52,467 nucleotides of DNA from Armatimonadaceae bacterium (GTDB lineage: Bacteria; Armatimonadota; Armatimonadia; Armatimonadales; Armatimonadaceae). The notes below the pieces were generated by a model, which was not told where the DNA came from, searched no databases, and was given only the letters and a program-made list of their open reading frames with translations. The stretch is taken from positions 45,946 to 98,412 of the forward strand of contig JAUJOK010000017.1 in assembly GCA_030447685.1 (NCBI GenBank), in the 5' to 3' direction. Both the position numbers and the translations under genes were made by a program. This document shows positions 34,336 through 42,723 of the stretch, piece after piece (position 1 is the stretch's first letter; each line of letters starts with the position of its first letter).

Positions 34336-35301
34336 TTGCGCAGTACCTTTCTGGCGGCGTCGGCGGTGGCGCTGCTGATGACGGTTGGCGTTGCGGGGCG
34401 CATTGGTGCGCGCCCGCAGGCAGGCTCCGGGGGAACGGCCCGCTCCGGGCCGTATCAGGCTCCCACGAAAATGCCGCATTTCCAGGACGCACGGATCAGC
34501 GAGTCCTCGGGTATCGCCGATTCGCGGCGCAATCCCGGCATTCTGTGGACGCACAACGATTCCGGCGACAAACCCATCGTTTACGGCGTGGACCGACAGG
34601 GCAACACGGCGAGCGCTTTTCTGGTGCGCTCTGCCCAGGCGCGGGACTGGGAAGACATGGCCTACGGCCCTGGACCGGGAGGACGGGCGGGACATTTCCT
34701 GTACCTGGGCGACATCGGTGACAACGACCGAAGGCGGACGGACTGCGTCGTGTATCGTCTGCCGGAACCCCGGATTACGGCGCAGAGCGGCACCCGAGGA
34801 AACCCCGCGCCGCCGCCGTCCCCCACGCCCCCCCCGACGGTACGGCACGCCGTTCGCTATCCTGACGGACCCCATGATGCGGAGGCGCTTCTCGTCCATC
34901 CGAAGACGGGAACGATCTATATCGTGACCAAGGAAAACAACGGGGTCGCTGGAGTGTACAGATTCCCTGCCCAGACTTCAAAACGGGCACAGGTTCTGGT
35001 GAAGGTGGGAACGGTAGCGATTCAGGGTGAGGAGCACCCGTTCCCGAACCGTATCACGGGTGGGGACATTTCGCCGGATGGCCGCAAAGTCGTTCTCTGC
35101 ACCTACGCCGCCGCCTACGAGATGGCGCTGCCGACGGGAGCGCGCAGCTTTGAGGCGATATGGAAAACCCGGCCCGTTCGCATCGAACTGCCGCCGATGC
35201 CGCAGGGCGAGGCGATCTGCTACACGGCGGACGGTAAATCGCTCCTCGTGACCAGTGAGCAGACGCCCGCAGCAGTATATCGCCTGGACGCGGCACGCTG
35301 A
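34336..35301 (+). CDS. Secreted beta-propeller-like protein
   Basis: TTG 34336 is preceded by AAGGAG at good spacing and begins a signal peptide (MRSTFLAASAVALLMTVGVAG). The 321-residue protein contains ARISESSGIADSRRNPGILWTHNDSGD, HFLYLGDIGDNDRRR, DAEALLVHPKTGTIYIVTKENNG and GGDISPDGRKVVLCTY. These repeating strand patterns are typical of a six- or seven-bladed propeller seen in uncharacterised secreted proteins. It starts 23 bp after the coiled-coil gene and 19 bp before moxR, in the same operon. No catalytic motif is evident. Confidence 0.72.
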   Translation: MRSTFLAASAVALLMTVGVAGRIGARPQAGSGGTARSGPYQAPTKMPHFQDARISESSGIADSRRNPGILWTHNDSGDKPIVYGVDRQGNTASAFLVRSAQARDWEDMAYGPGPGGRAGHFLYLGDIGDNDRRRTDCVVYRLPEPRITAQSGTRGNPAPPPSPTPPPTVRHAVRYPDGPHDAEALLVHPKTGTIYIVTKENNGVAGVYRFPAQTSKRAQVLVKVGTVAIQGEEHPFPNRITGGDISPDGRKVVLCTYAAAYEMALPTGARSFEAIWKTRPVRIELPPMPQGEAICYTADGKSLLVTSEQTPAAVYRLDAAR

Positions 35302-35320
35302 AGCGAAACAAAGAAACCTA

Positions 35321-36346
35321 ATGGTGGCAAACGAATTCGCGGACGGCGATATCGACGCAAAGACGGCGGCTTTTACGACCGCCTTCGCGAAGGTACGGGC
35401 GGAGATAGGCAAAGTTATCGTCGGCCATGAAGACATCGTGGACGGCGTGCTGATCTGCCTGTTAGCAAGCGGGCACGTCCTTTTGGAAGGCGTTCCCGGT
35501 CTGGGCAAGACGCTGCTGGTCCGCACGCTTTCGCAGGTGCTGGACCTGAGCTTTTCGCGCATTCAGTTCACGCCCGACCTGATGCCCGCCGATATTTCCG
35601 GCACCACGATCCTGGTGGAAGAGGAGGGCAGGCGGTCGTTCCAGTTCCAGCCCGGCCCCGTATTCGCCAATATCGTCTTAGCCGACGAAATCAACCGCGC
35701 CACCCCCAAGACCCAGAGCGCGATGCTTGAAGCGATGCAGGAGCATTCCGTTACGGTCGCGGGCAAGATGCACCGCCTGCATGAGCCGTTTTTCGTGCTG
35801 GCGACCCAGAACCCGATTGAGATGGAGGGGACTTATCCCCTGCCGGAAGCGCAGTTGGATCGCTTTCTGTTCAAGCTGATGGTGCCCTCGCCCACGCTGA
35901 ACGAACTGTCCGTAATCGTGGACCGTACCACCGGCGCGCAGACGCCCGGCGTCGAAAAGGTATTAGGGGGCCGTGAGATTATCGAAATGCGCGACCTGAT
36001 GCGCGCCGTGCCTATCGCGCCGCATGTGCGCGATTATGCCGCCTCGCTCGTGCTGGCGACCCACCCGACTTCCGAAGGCGCGCCCGACATCACGCGCCAG
36101 TTCGTACGCTTCGGGTCGTCGCCGCGCGGGGCGCAGGCGGTCGTGCTTTCCGCCAAAGTAAAGGCGCTGCTGGCGGGCCGCTACAATGTGGCTCTGGAAG
36201 ATGTCAACGCGGTCGCGACCCCGGCGCTGCGGCACCGGGTCCTGCTGAACTTCGAGGGTGAGGCGGAAGGCATTGCCACGGAAGATGTGGTTGCTCGTAT
36301 CATCGAGCATGTCGGAGCGCAGCAGCGGGCAGCGCTGCGGGTATAA
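35321..36346 (+). CDS. MoxR-family AAA+ ATPase
   Basis: ATG 35321 gives 341 residues. Walker A GVPGLGKT is at 57-64 and Walker B LADEINRATPK has D122/E123; the sensor region reads VLATQNPIEMEGTYPLPEAQLDRFLFKL. This is a full MoxR ATPase, a chaperone-like AAA+ protein that matures or activates a von Willebrand-domain partner. Here the partners are the DUF58 protein 1.9 kb downstream and the BatA-like protein at 40.8 kb. An earlier in-frame start would fall inside the preceding gene and lacks a ribosome site. Confidence 0.95.
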   Translation: MVANEFADGDIDAKTAAFTTAFAKVRAEIGKVIVGHEDIVDGVLICLLASGHVLLEGVPGLGKTLLVRTLSQVLDLSFSRIQFTPDLMPADISGTTILVEEEGRRSFQFQPGPVFANIVLADEINRATPKTQSAMLEAMQEHSVTVAGKMHRLHEPFFVLATQNPIEMEGTYPLPEAQLDRFLFKLMVPSPTLNELSVIVDRTTGAQTPGVEKVLGGREIIEMRDLMRAVPIAPHVRDYAASLVLATHPTSEGAPDITRQFVRFGSSPRGAQAVVLSAKVKALLAGRYNVALEDVNAVATPALRHRVLLNFEGEAEGIATEDVVARIIEHVGAQQRAALRV

Positions 36347-36361
36347 TACGGCAGCAAGTCT

Positions 36362-37648
36362 ATGTTTGACAGCGAAATCTTGTTCTCTCCTCTGCTTCTC
36401 CTGGGACTGTTGGGCCTTCTCGCAGTCGCCTATACGGCTGCGCCGCTTATCCCGGTACGTCAGCGGACGCGTACGTCCGTCCCCGTCGTTACGCTCAGCC
36501 TGATCCTCCTGAACGTCTTCGTCTTCGTCTTTACCTCCGAAGGCGGCCAGATACAGGCGGAGGTCGCCCAGTCCTGGGGGCTGATCCCGCGCTCCGCCTC
36601 GCTCATCACCCTGCTCACGTCCGTCTTTCTGCACAGCAGTTGGTGGCATCTGTTCTTCAACCTGCTCGGCCTGTACCTGTTCGGCACGCATGTCGAGGAG
36701 GCGCTGGGACGGCTGGAGTTTCTGCTGTTCTTTATCGGCTGCGGACTGGCGGCGGGCCTGCTGCACGTCATCATGGCCGCGACGCTGCTTCCCGCCGCGT
36801 ATGGCGTGCCGATGGTCGGGGCGTCGGGCGCGCTGTTCGGTATCCTGGGGCTGTTCGCCGTGCGCTTTTACCGAGACCGCGTGCGCGTTCTCGTGGTCGC
36901 GCAGGTGCCCGCTATCTGGGCGGTGGGCGGGTTCGCGCTGCTTCAGGTGGTTTACGGCATTTTGTCCGTTTCCGATGGCGGGCGCTCCGACAACACGGCC
37001 AACTGGGCGCATGTCGGCGGCTTTTTGTTCGGCATGCTGATCGCCGTTCCCCTGCGGATGCGCGAGGAGGGCAAGCGCGAATACCGTCTGGAAGACGCCG
37101 AAACGGCAGTCAGTGCGGGGCGATTGGATCAGGCCGCCGCCTTTTATCGCTTATCGCTGACGGAAAAGCCCGACGATGCCGAAACGCACCGGCAGCTTGC
37201 GCGGGTGTGCGTGCGTATGGCGCAGGGCGAAGCGGCCCACCGGCACTATCTCGATGCATTGCGCCTGCTTTTGCGCGCCAACGAAGCCCCTGCTGTCTCC
37301 GATGTTTACGAGGAGGCGTGCCGCAGTTTCGAAACCTTCCCGCTGCCACCCGCGCTGTTGTACCGTGTGGCGGGCGCGTGTGAGGCAGCTCATAAGTTCC
37401 CCCTGGCCCTGCATGCCTTAAGCGAAGTGTGCCGTTGTCACAAGAACTCCGCCGAAGCGGAGATTTCTCTGCTGCGAATGGGCAAGCTGCACCTCCAGCG
37501 ACTATCCCAGCCGCGCAGCGCGCATGCGATTTTCGCCGAGTTCGTGCGCCTGTACCCGGAGTCGGAATGGCGCTCGCATGCGCTGCGCCTTCTTTGCGAG
37601 GCGCGGGAGGCGCAGGGTTACGAGCCGGTTCCCGCGCCGCAGGGGTAA
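36362..37648 (+). CDS. Rhomboid intramembrane serine protease with C-terminal TPR-like domain
   Basis: This 428-residue protein has a six- or seven-helix rhomboid core (about 5-230). HLFFN (H96/N100) and GASGALFG (Ser155) are followed by NWAHVGGFLFG (His217), giving the Ser-His dyad. The C-terminal half (about 240-415) is a run of helical repeats with TPR/tetratrico-like spacing (AVSAGRLDQAAAFYRLSLTEKPDDAETHRQLARVC, read 37105-37210). The TPR part probably recruits a substrate. It lies 15 bp after moxR and shares a TAATG with the WYL gene, so it is firmly in this operon. Confidence 0.92.
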   Translation: MFDSEILFSPLLLLGLLGLLAVAYTAAPLIPVRQRTRTSVPVVTLSLILLNVFVFVFTSEGGQIQAEVAQSWGLIPRSASLITLLTSVFLHSSWWHLFFNLLGLYLFGTHVEEALGRLEFLLFFIGCGLAAGLLHVIMAATLLPAAYGVPMVGASGALFGILGLFAVRFYRDRVRVLVVAQVPAIWAVGGFALLQVVYGILSVSDGGRSDNTANWAHVGGFLFGMLIAVPLRMREEGKREYRLEDAETAVSAGRLDQAAAFYRLSLTEKPDDAETHRQLARVCVRMAQGEAAHRHYLDALRLLLRANEAPAVSDVYEEACRSFETFPLPPALLYRVAGACEAAHKFPLALHALSEVCRCHKNSAEAEISLLRMGKLHLQRLSQPRSAHAIFAEFVRLYPESEWRSHALRLLCEAREAQGYEPVPAPQG

Positions 37649-38184
37649 TGGACCCGTTCTACCGGGTGCCGCTGTCTTCCGCCGAGGCACTGGCGACGCT
37701 CGCCGCACTGCGCGCGCTTTCCGAACTGGGGAAGGCAGGATTTCTGACAGCGGAGATTGAGCCGGGTATCCTCGAAAGCGCCGCCGACCGCATTGCCGAC
37801 GAGGTGCCGGAGTTCGTCGCCCGCCGTGCGGAGACCTTATCCGGTTCGCTCGCCGATGCGCTGCGCCCCAACTTCGGTGCGCCCACAAGCGACGAAGAAG
37901 AAAGCGGTGACGAGCCGCCGTTCCCTATCCGGCGCACGCGACGCCTGCTGACGGACGCCTACGAACAGGAGTCACAGGTAGAGATCGAATACTTTGTTGC
38001 GAGCCGGGACGAGTGGACGACGCGGCGCATAGACATCCGTGATGTGCAGGAAAGAAACGGAACCTGGTACTTGAGCGGCCATGACTATCTGCGCGGGGAG
38101 CCGCGTCTGTTTCGCCTCGACCATATCCGCTCGGTGCGCGTGCTGGATGAACCGACGCTTCCGGACCCCTTCATGGAAGAGTAG
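37648..38184 (+). CDS. WYL-domain protein without a DNA-binding domain
   Basis: ATG 37648 overlaps the rhomboid stop (TAATG). The 178-residue protein has an acidic helical N-terminus and a C-terminal WYL fold: QVEIEYFVASRDEWTTRRIDIRDVQERNGTWYLSGHDYLRGEPRLFRLDHIRSVRVLDE (38000-38155). WYL domains bind nucleic-acid or nucleotide ligands and often sit in regulators with an HTH, which is absent here. It may act as a ligand-binding regulator of its operon partners. Confidence 0.8.
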   Translation: MDPFYRVPLSSAEALATLAALRALSELGKAGFLTAEIEPGILESAADRIADEVPEFVARRAETLSGSLADALRPNFGAPTSDEEESGDEPPFPIRRTRRLLTDAYEQESQVEIEYFVASRDEWTTRRIDIRDVQERNGTWYLSGHDYLRGEPRLFRLDHIRSVRVLDEPTLPDPFMEE

Positions 38185-38207
38185 CCGCTGGAAAGACGGA
38201 AAAAGAG

Positions 38208-39101
38208 ATGGCCTCGAACACAGAACCGCTGCTGGACGCGGACTTTTTGAAAAAGCTGGAACGGCTGTCCATCGTCCCGCGTCGCGCCTTTTCGGGCCGG
38301 ATGAAGGGCGAAAAACGCTCCCCCAAGCGCGGCACCTCCATAGAGTTCGCCGACTACCGCGAATATGTCTCCGGCGACGATCTGCGCTACGTGGACTGGA
38401 AAGCCTACGCCCGCCTGGAACGAGTCTTTTTGAAGCTGTTCGTCGAAGAAGAAGACCTGTCCATCCATCTCTTAGTGGACGCTTCACAGAGCATGGTCTT
38501 CGGCAAGCCGTTTACCAAGTTCGACTATGCCCGCAAAGTGGCGGCGGCGCTGGGCTATGTCGGCCTGATTCGCTATGACCGTATCGGCGTCACCGGCTTT
38601 TCGCAGGCGCTGGGGCGGCGCATCCCCGCCCTGCGGGGTCGCCCCGCCGTGCCCCAGCTTTTCGAGTACCTGCAAACGCTTCAGCCCGGCGGTGGCACGA
38701 ACCTGGGCAAGGCGCTGCAAAACTACGTGCTGCGCGCCCCCTCGCCCGGCGTCTGCGTCGTCCTTTCCGATTTCTTCGACCCGACGTGGGAAGCCGGTGT
38801 GCGCGCCCTCTTGGGCCGCCGCTTCCAGGTGATTTTATTACAGATACTTGACCCGAAGGAGGTCGAGCCGGATTTGCTCGGCGATCTGCGTCTGGTGGAT
38901 GCCGAAACCGGCGAGTCGCGCGAGATCAGCATCACGCCGAACCTGCTGACCCGCTACAAAGACGCGCTCGAACGCTTCTGCGGCAGTCTGTCTGACATGG
39001 CGAATCGGCACGGCATGGACTATGTTCGCACGACCACCGACGCTCCTTTCGAGGATTTACTGCTCAAAACGCTGCGCGGCGCAGGGCTGCTGCGAAGTTG
39101 A
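38208..39101 (+). CDS. DUF58 / von Willebrand-like protein
   Basis: This 297-residue protein contains EYVSGDDLRYVDWKAYAR (about 52-69), the defining DUF58 motif, and a vWA metal site of DxSxS type (D91, S93, S95) in LLVDASQSM. It is typical of the protein encoded beside MoxR ATPases. The ATPase is thought to remodel it or its complex, often linked to envelope stress or periplasmic assembly. It lies 23 bp after the WYL gene and overlaps the next one by TTGA. Confidence 0.93.
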   Translation: MASNTEPLLDADFLKKLERLSIVPRRAFSGRMKGEKRSPKRGTSIEFADYREYVSGDDLRYVDWKAYARLERVFLKLFVEEEDLSIHLLVDASQSMVFGKPFTKFDYARKVAAALGYVGLIRYDRIGVTGFSQALGRRIPALRGRPAVPQLFEYLQTLQPGGGTNLGKALQNYVLRAPSPGVCVVLSDFFDPTWEAGVRALLGRRFQVILLQILDPKEVEPDLLGDLRLVDAETGESREISITPNLLTRYKDALERFCGSLSDMANRHGMDYVRTTTDAPFEDLLLKTLRGAGLLRS

Positions 39102-39307
39102 AACCGTCGGATAAAGCCAAGCTCACGCTGTTCGCCGTCCGGCACCTCGTCGGCGCGGCAATCTTCGTCTGGCTCACCTACCTGGCCTGGCAGTTCGACC
39201 GCAGCGGCCCGTGGTATGTCGTCGCCCTTATCGGCCTGGCCTATGTCGCCTTCGCCGCCTTCATGTGGCGGCGTCTTCTCTACCTGTACCAAAGACGACG
39301 CCCCTAA
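39098..39307 (+). CDS. Small two-helix membrane protein
   Basis: TTG 39098 overlaps the DUF58 stop (TTGA). The 69-residue protein has two hydrophobic helices (about 12-30 and 37-54) and a basic end (LLYLYQRRRP). Such short membrane proteins occur in MoxR/DUF58 operons; no named family is recognised. The gene is supported by coupling and composition. Confidence 0.6.
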   Translation: MKPSDKAKLTLFAVRHLVGAAIFVWLTYLAWQFDRSGPWYVVALIGLAYVAFAAFMWRRLLYLYQRRRP

Positions 39308-39453
39308 ACCTACCGAGCGGAGATGGACGCCTGTTGAAATGCGGTATATGCGCAAAGCCTACATCATGCTTTACCGCATACTTGTCGTATAATTACAAAA
39401 CTGGGCCGGGCAGTTTGAGTGTGTATTCGAGTTATTCGAACAAGGAGGTTTCC
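39308..39453 (+). promoter_or_regulatory. AT-richer spacer with TATAAT and TTCGA-N5-TCGAA
   Basis: The spacer before the zinc-ribbon gene is more AT-rich than its surroundings. It holds TATAAT at 39388-39393 without a good -35, and a small inverted repeat TTCGA (39426-39430)/TCGAA (39436-39440) placed just before a strong AAGGAGG-type ribosome site. It may be the start and operator of an inserted gene set. Confidence 0.4.
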
Positions 39454-39672
39454 ATGTCTCTCATCAAGTGCCCTGATTGTCAAAAAGACATATCCAGCGA
39501 GGCAGAAGTATGCATACACTGTGGCAGGCCAATATCATCAGTTCGCAGGCCTATAAACATGACACACCCTTCTGTCAAATCACCTCAGATTTCAAATAAT
39601 CAAAATCGAGTCATGAATGACGACGATAGGGAGGCGCTTCTTATAGGACGCTTTCTGATTACACATCATTAA
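39454..39672 (+). CDS. Zinc-ribbon protein, probably the N-terminal part of a stop-interrupted membrane protein
   Basis: A strong ribosome site precedes ATG 39454. Two CxxC knuckles, CPDCQ and CIHCG, near residues 6 and 21 form a zinc ribbon; a polar linker follows to residue 72, where a TAA (39670-39672) ends the frame. The next membrane-protein frame begins two codons later in the same phase. Zinc-ribbon plus membrane domain is a common single-protein layout, so this may be one gene of about 264 codons split by one stop. Confidence 0.65.
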   Translation: MSLIKCPDCQKDISSEAEVCIHCGRPISSVRRPINMTHPSVKSPQISNNQNRVMNDDDREALLIGRFLITHH

Positions 39673-39678
39673 GATCGA

Positions 39679-40248
39679 GTGTCACAAAAAATTTGGGTTA
39701 TGTCGCCAGTGGGCAAATTAGGCGCGGCTGCCGTCGTTATTTCACTCTTTCTTCCTTGGGTGCATACGGCGTCGACTTCAGTTTCTTACATAGCCATAGT
39801 CAAGGTAGTCTTCAGTCTCAACCTCTTTAGGCAGATACTAACAAGGGATATACCCTGGATATACCCCTATTTTGTTTTCGCGTCAGCACTATGCCTTTTT
39901 GGTTCTATTCTTTCCGTCATGTCATTTTTCATTGGACCAGAATATACTTCAAAAAAGAGCATAACAAAAGATATTCACATGGGACTCTTCGGTTTGTTCG
40001 CTGCCGCGTATATGTATCACTCTGTGAGTGGAGGCAACACATCTGGCTGGATTTTTAGTGGTGTAGTCGGTGCCGGGTTTTACCTGTTTGCAGCGGGCGC
40101 AATGGCGATATTATTTACCAGCTTAGTATGGCTGGAAGTGACACTATCCATTGAGGAGAGAAAGACTATGCCGACTTGGCAGGCACGGGATATTATCAGG
40201 AGGCGGAAGGAAACCGGGGGGCAGCCGCCGAGTGGGGGTGGCAAGTGA
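39679..40248 (+). CDS. Membrane protein, probable C-terminal part of the zinc-ribbon gene
   Basis: This 189-residue stretch has four hydrophobic segments (about 12-30, 45-62, 70-87, 120-155), a polar loop (GPEYTSKKSITKDIHM) and a basic end. The nominal start is GTG 39679 with no ribosome site, supporting the idea that it is normally read through from the zinc-ribbon part. Composition is AT-richer than the flanking operon. No transport or enzymatic motif is recognised. Confidence 0.55.
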   Translation: MSQKIWVMSPVGKLGAAAVVISLFLPWVHTASTSVSYIAIVKVVFSLNLFRQILTRDIPWIYPYFVFASALCLFGSILSVMSFFIGPEYTSKKSITKDIHMGLFGLFAAAYMYHSVSGGNTSGWIFSGVVGAGFYLFAAGAMAILFTSLVWLEVTLSIEERKTMPTWQARDIIRRRKETGGQPPSGGGK

Positions 40249-40469
40249 CGGGAAAGGAACAGGGAACGTTGGTTGAGCAGAACGTGACGTACACGCTGGA
40301 GATAAATGGGAAGTTCTTTCTGATCGAGGACGTACCGGCGCGCGTCAGCGTAGAAACGGGCGAGCAGCTTTTTGCGCCCCAGACGGTGGAGCGCCTTCAG
40401 CAGATCGTTCTGGGCGAATCCGCGCCGCTCCGCGTGGTGGAAACGCCGGTCTTCAATTACGCCGGATAA
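40245..40469 (+). CDS. YgiT/MqsA-antitoxin-like protein lacking the zinc-binding cysteines
   Basis: GTG 40245 overlaps the previous stop (GTGA) and gives 74 residues. The body (EQNVTYTLEINGKFFLIEDVPARVSVETGEQLFAPQTVERLQQIV, read 40280-40410) and the end RVVETPVFNYA match the linker and C-terminus of YgiT-type zinc-finger antitoxins. The two CxxC pairs are missing: the first lies in absent N-terminal sequence and the second reads S-x4-E in place of C-x2-C. It could be an antitoxin remnant or a metal-independent variant. No toxin is adjacent. Confidence 0.6.
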   Translation: MTGKEQGTLVEQNVTYTLEINGKFFLIEDVPARVSVETGEQLFAPQTVERLQQIVLGESAPLRVVETPVFNYAG

Positions 40470-40556
40470 CCACATTACTGTCTTCCCTGTAGGGCCTGCC
40501 CTGTCTCGTGCCGATTCACAGCGTGATGGTATAGCGATTGAATCTCAGAGGCGACG

Positions 40557-40787
40557 ATGACGTATTCCATCAACCTTGAACCTAAGCTGGAAGACCAACT
40601 GCGTGCGGAGGCAGCGCGGCTGGGTCAGACCCCATCAGAATTCCTGAAGACTATAGTAGAGGAATATCTGCGCGCTGCACGGAAAGCAGACCCCGCCTAT
40701 CTGCTGACACGGCCTCAAGAGGAGCAGGACAGAAGTCTGACCGCCCAAGCTGGACGCGCCGCGCCTGTTTATGAGGAGCAGGTGTGA
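40557..40787 (+). CDS. Ribbon-helix-helix-like small protein
   Basis: This 76-residue protein opens MTYSINLEPKLEDQLRAEAARLGQTPSEFLKTIVEEYL, read 40557-40670: a strand followed by two helices, the pattern of CopG/RHH DNA-binding antitoxins. A polar tail follows. It ends in a GTGA overlap with the BatA-like gene. It may regulate the islet genes or be an orphan antitoxin. Confidence 0.6.
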   Translation: MTYSINLEPKLEDQLRAEAARLGQTPSEFLKTIVEEYLRAARKADPAYLLTRPQEEQDRSLTAQAGRAAPVYEEQV

Positions 40788-42658
40788 ACTTCCTTTCTCC
40801 GTGGAGCCTGCTGTGGCTCGTGCCGATTGGCGGCGTGATCGTGGCGCTGTACCTGCTGAAACTGCGGCGGCGCGACGAGATCGTGTCGTCGGTGATGCTG
40901 TGGGAAGCGGTGGTGCAGGATACGCAGGCGAACGCGCCGTTTCAAAAATTGCGGCGGAACCTGCTCCTGCTGTTGCAGTTGCTCGTCGCGCTGGCCCTGG
41001 TGTTCACCGTTGCGCGCCCGTTTTTGTGGGCGTCAAGCCTGGGCGGGCGAACATCGGCGATTGTGCTGGATGGGTCAGCCTCGATGAAGGCGACGGACGA
41101 GCCGGGGAGCCGCTTCGCGCGGGCGGTGGCCGAGGCGAAGACGCTGATAAACCGCAAGCAGCCCGGCGATCAGGCGCTGGTGGTGCTGGCCGGGGAAAAG
41201 CCGGAGGTGCTCGCGCCGCTGACGACCGATAAGGACAAGCTGATGCGCGCGCTGGATAAAGCCAGAGCGAGCGATGCGACCGGCGACATCCGCGAGGCGA
41301 TTACCGTGGCGGCGTCGCTGGTGTCGTCGCGTGCCGAGGCGCAGGTAAGCGTCCTTTCCGATGGCGCATTTCCGAAGCCGGATGAGATGAGCCTGGGAGG
41401 CGTGGAGTTGCAGTTCCTGCCGGTCGGGAAACGGGCGGAAAATGTCGCCGTGACCGCCTTCGATGTGCGCGATACCGTCGGCGGCGATGCGCGTCAGACG
41501 TTCGTAACCGTGCAGAACTTCGGCAAAAAAGCGCGGACGTTCCCGCTGAATATCGAAGTCGATAATAAGTTAGCGGACGCCCATGAAATCACGCTTGCGC
41601 CCGGCCAGAGCAAATCCGAGGTGTTTGACCGTATCGGCGTGCGGGCTGGTGGCGTTGTGACGGCGCGTGTCGATCTTGCCGACGACCTGACGGCGGACAA
41701 CACGGCTTCCGTCACCGTTCCGCCGCGCCGAAAAGTTAAGATTCTGCTGGTATCGGAGGGGAACTTCTTTCTGGAAAACGCGCTGAACATCGACCCGAAT
41801 GTGGTGCTGGACAGCGTCCGGCCCGGCGGCTATAAACCCGGCACCGGCCACGAAATGACCGTCCTCGACACGAACAGCGCGCCCAAAAACCTGCCGCCGG
41901 GCCGCTACCTGTTCTGGGGCGCGGCGTCCGGCGGCGAAGTTCCTGTCACGATAACGGGCGCGGACGCCGATAAGCCGCAGATTCTGGATTGGAGCCGTAC
42001 GCACCCGCTGATGCGCTTTGTAGACTTGGCGAACGTCCATCTGCGCCGCGCCAATGCCGTGTCTCCCCTGCCCTGGGCGACGACCCTGGCGGAAACGGAC
42101 AACGGCCCGGTCATCGTGGCCGGGGAGCGTGGCGAGACGCGCGCGGTGTACGTGGGCTTCTCAGTCTTCGATTCGGACATGCCGCTGCGCTATGCGTTCC
42201 CGATCTTCCTGTCCAACTGCGTTCAGTGGCTGACTGCGCGGCCCGGCGAAGGCGGCGGCGTTCACCGCCCCGGCGAGATCGTGCCGCTCAGCGCGAGCAC
42301 GGAGCAGGGAGCGCTTACCGTCACCCGGCCCGATGGCCGCCGCGATGTTATTGCCCCCGCCGGGGATGCCCGCCGCGCCGCCGCCCCCTCCTTCTATGAG
42401 CGCACGGATACGGTCGGCGTGTATAAGGCTGAGGGCAAGAGTTGGTCACAGTCGTTCGCGGTGTCGCTGCTTTCCCCGATGGAATCGAATATCGCCCCCG
42501 TCGCCCGCCCTGCCTTCCTGATCGCCGACGCCGGAGTAACAAAGGAGCAGAGCGGCCCGCGCGTGCCCGTCCGCCGTGAAATCTGGCCATGGATCGCTGC
42601 CGCCGTCCTGTGCGTCCTATGTGTCGAATGGCTGGTCTACCATCGACGGCTCGGGTAA
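40784..42658 (+). CDS. BatA-like von Willebrand factor A membrane protein
   Basis: GTG 40784 overlaps the preceding stop. The 624-residue protein opens MNFLSPWSLLWLVPIGGVIVALYLLKLRRR (40784-40873), the standard BatA/aerotolerance start, with a second helix near 60-80. A vWA domain follows with DGSAS at 96-100 (D96, S98, S100). The rest is beta-rich (CARDB-like repeats and a GATase-like middle), and a final helix is at about 598-614. It completes the MoxR/DUF58 set. The set is thought to act on envelope assembly or stress; the exact client is unknown. Confidence 0.88.
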   Translation: MNFLSPWSLLWLVPIGGVIVALYLLKLRRRDEIVSSVMLWEAVVQDTQANAPFQKLRRNLLLLLQLLVALALVFTVARPFLWASSLGGRTSAIVLDGSASMKATDEPGSRFARAVAEAKTLINRKQPGDQALVVLAGEKPEVLAPLTTDKDKLMRALDKARASDATGDIREAITVAASLVSSRAEAQVSVLSDGAFPKPDEMSLGGVELQFLPVGKRAENVAVTAFDVRDTVGGDARQTFVTVQNFGKKARTFPLNIEVDNKLADAHEITLAPGQSKSEVFDRIGVRAGGVVTARVDLADDLTADNTASVTVPPRRKVKILLVSEGNFFLENALNIDPNVVLDSVRPGGYKPGTGHEMTVLDTNSAPKNLPPGRYLFWGAASGGEVPVTITGADADKPQILDWSRTHPLMRFVDLANVHLRRANAVSPLPWATTLAETDNGPVIVAGERGETRAVYVGFSVFDSDMPLRYAFPIFLSNCVQWLTARPGEGGGVHRPGEIVPLSASTEQGALTVTRPDGRRDVIAPAGDARRAAAPSFYERTDTVGVYKAEGKSWSQSFAVSLLSPMESNIAPVARPAFLIADAGVTKEQSGPRVPVRREIWPWIAAAVLCVLCVEWLVYHRRLG

Positions 42659-42723
42659 TAGGAGGAGAAGATGCTGCCCGCGCCGAAAAAAGCGAGCAGA
42701 ACTGCTTATTTAAGGAGTCATTT

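Noticed and set aside
40557-40787. Toxin-antitoxin pair formed by the YgiT-like and RHH-like genes
   Set aside because: Both look like antitoxin-type proteins and no toxin fold is visible; the genes are also 87 bp apart.
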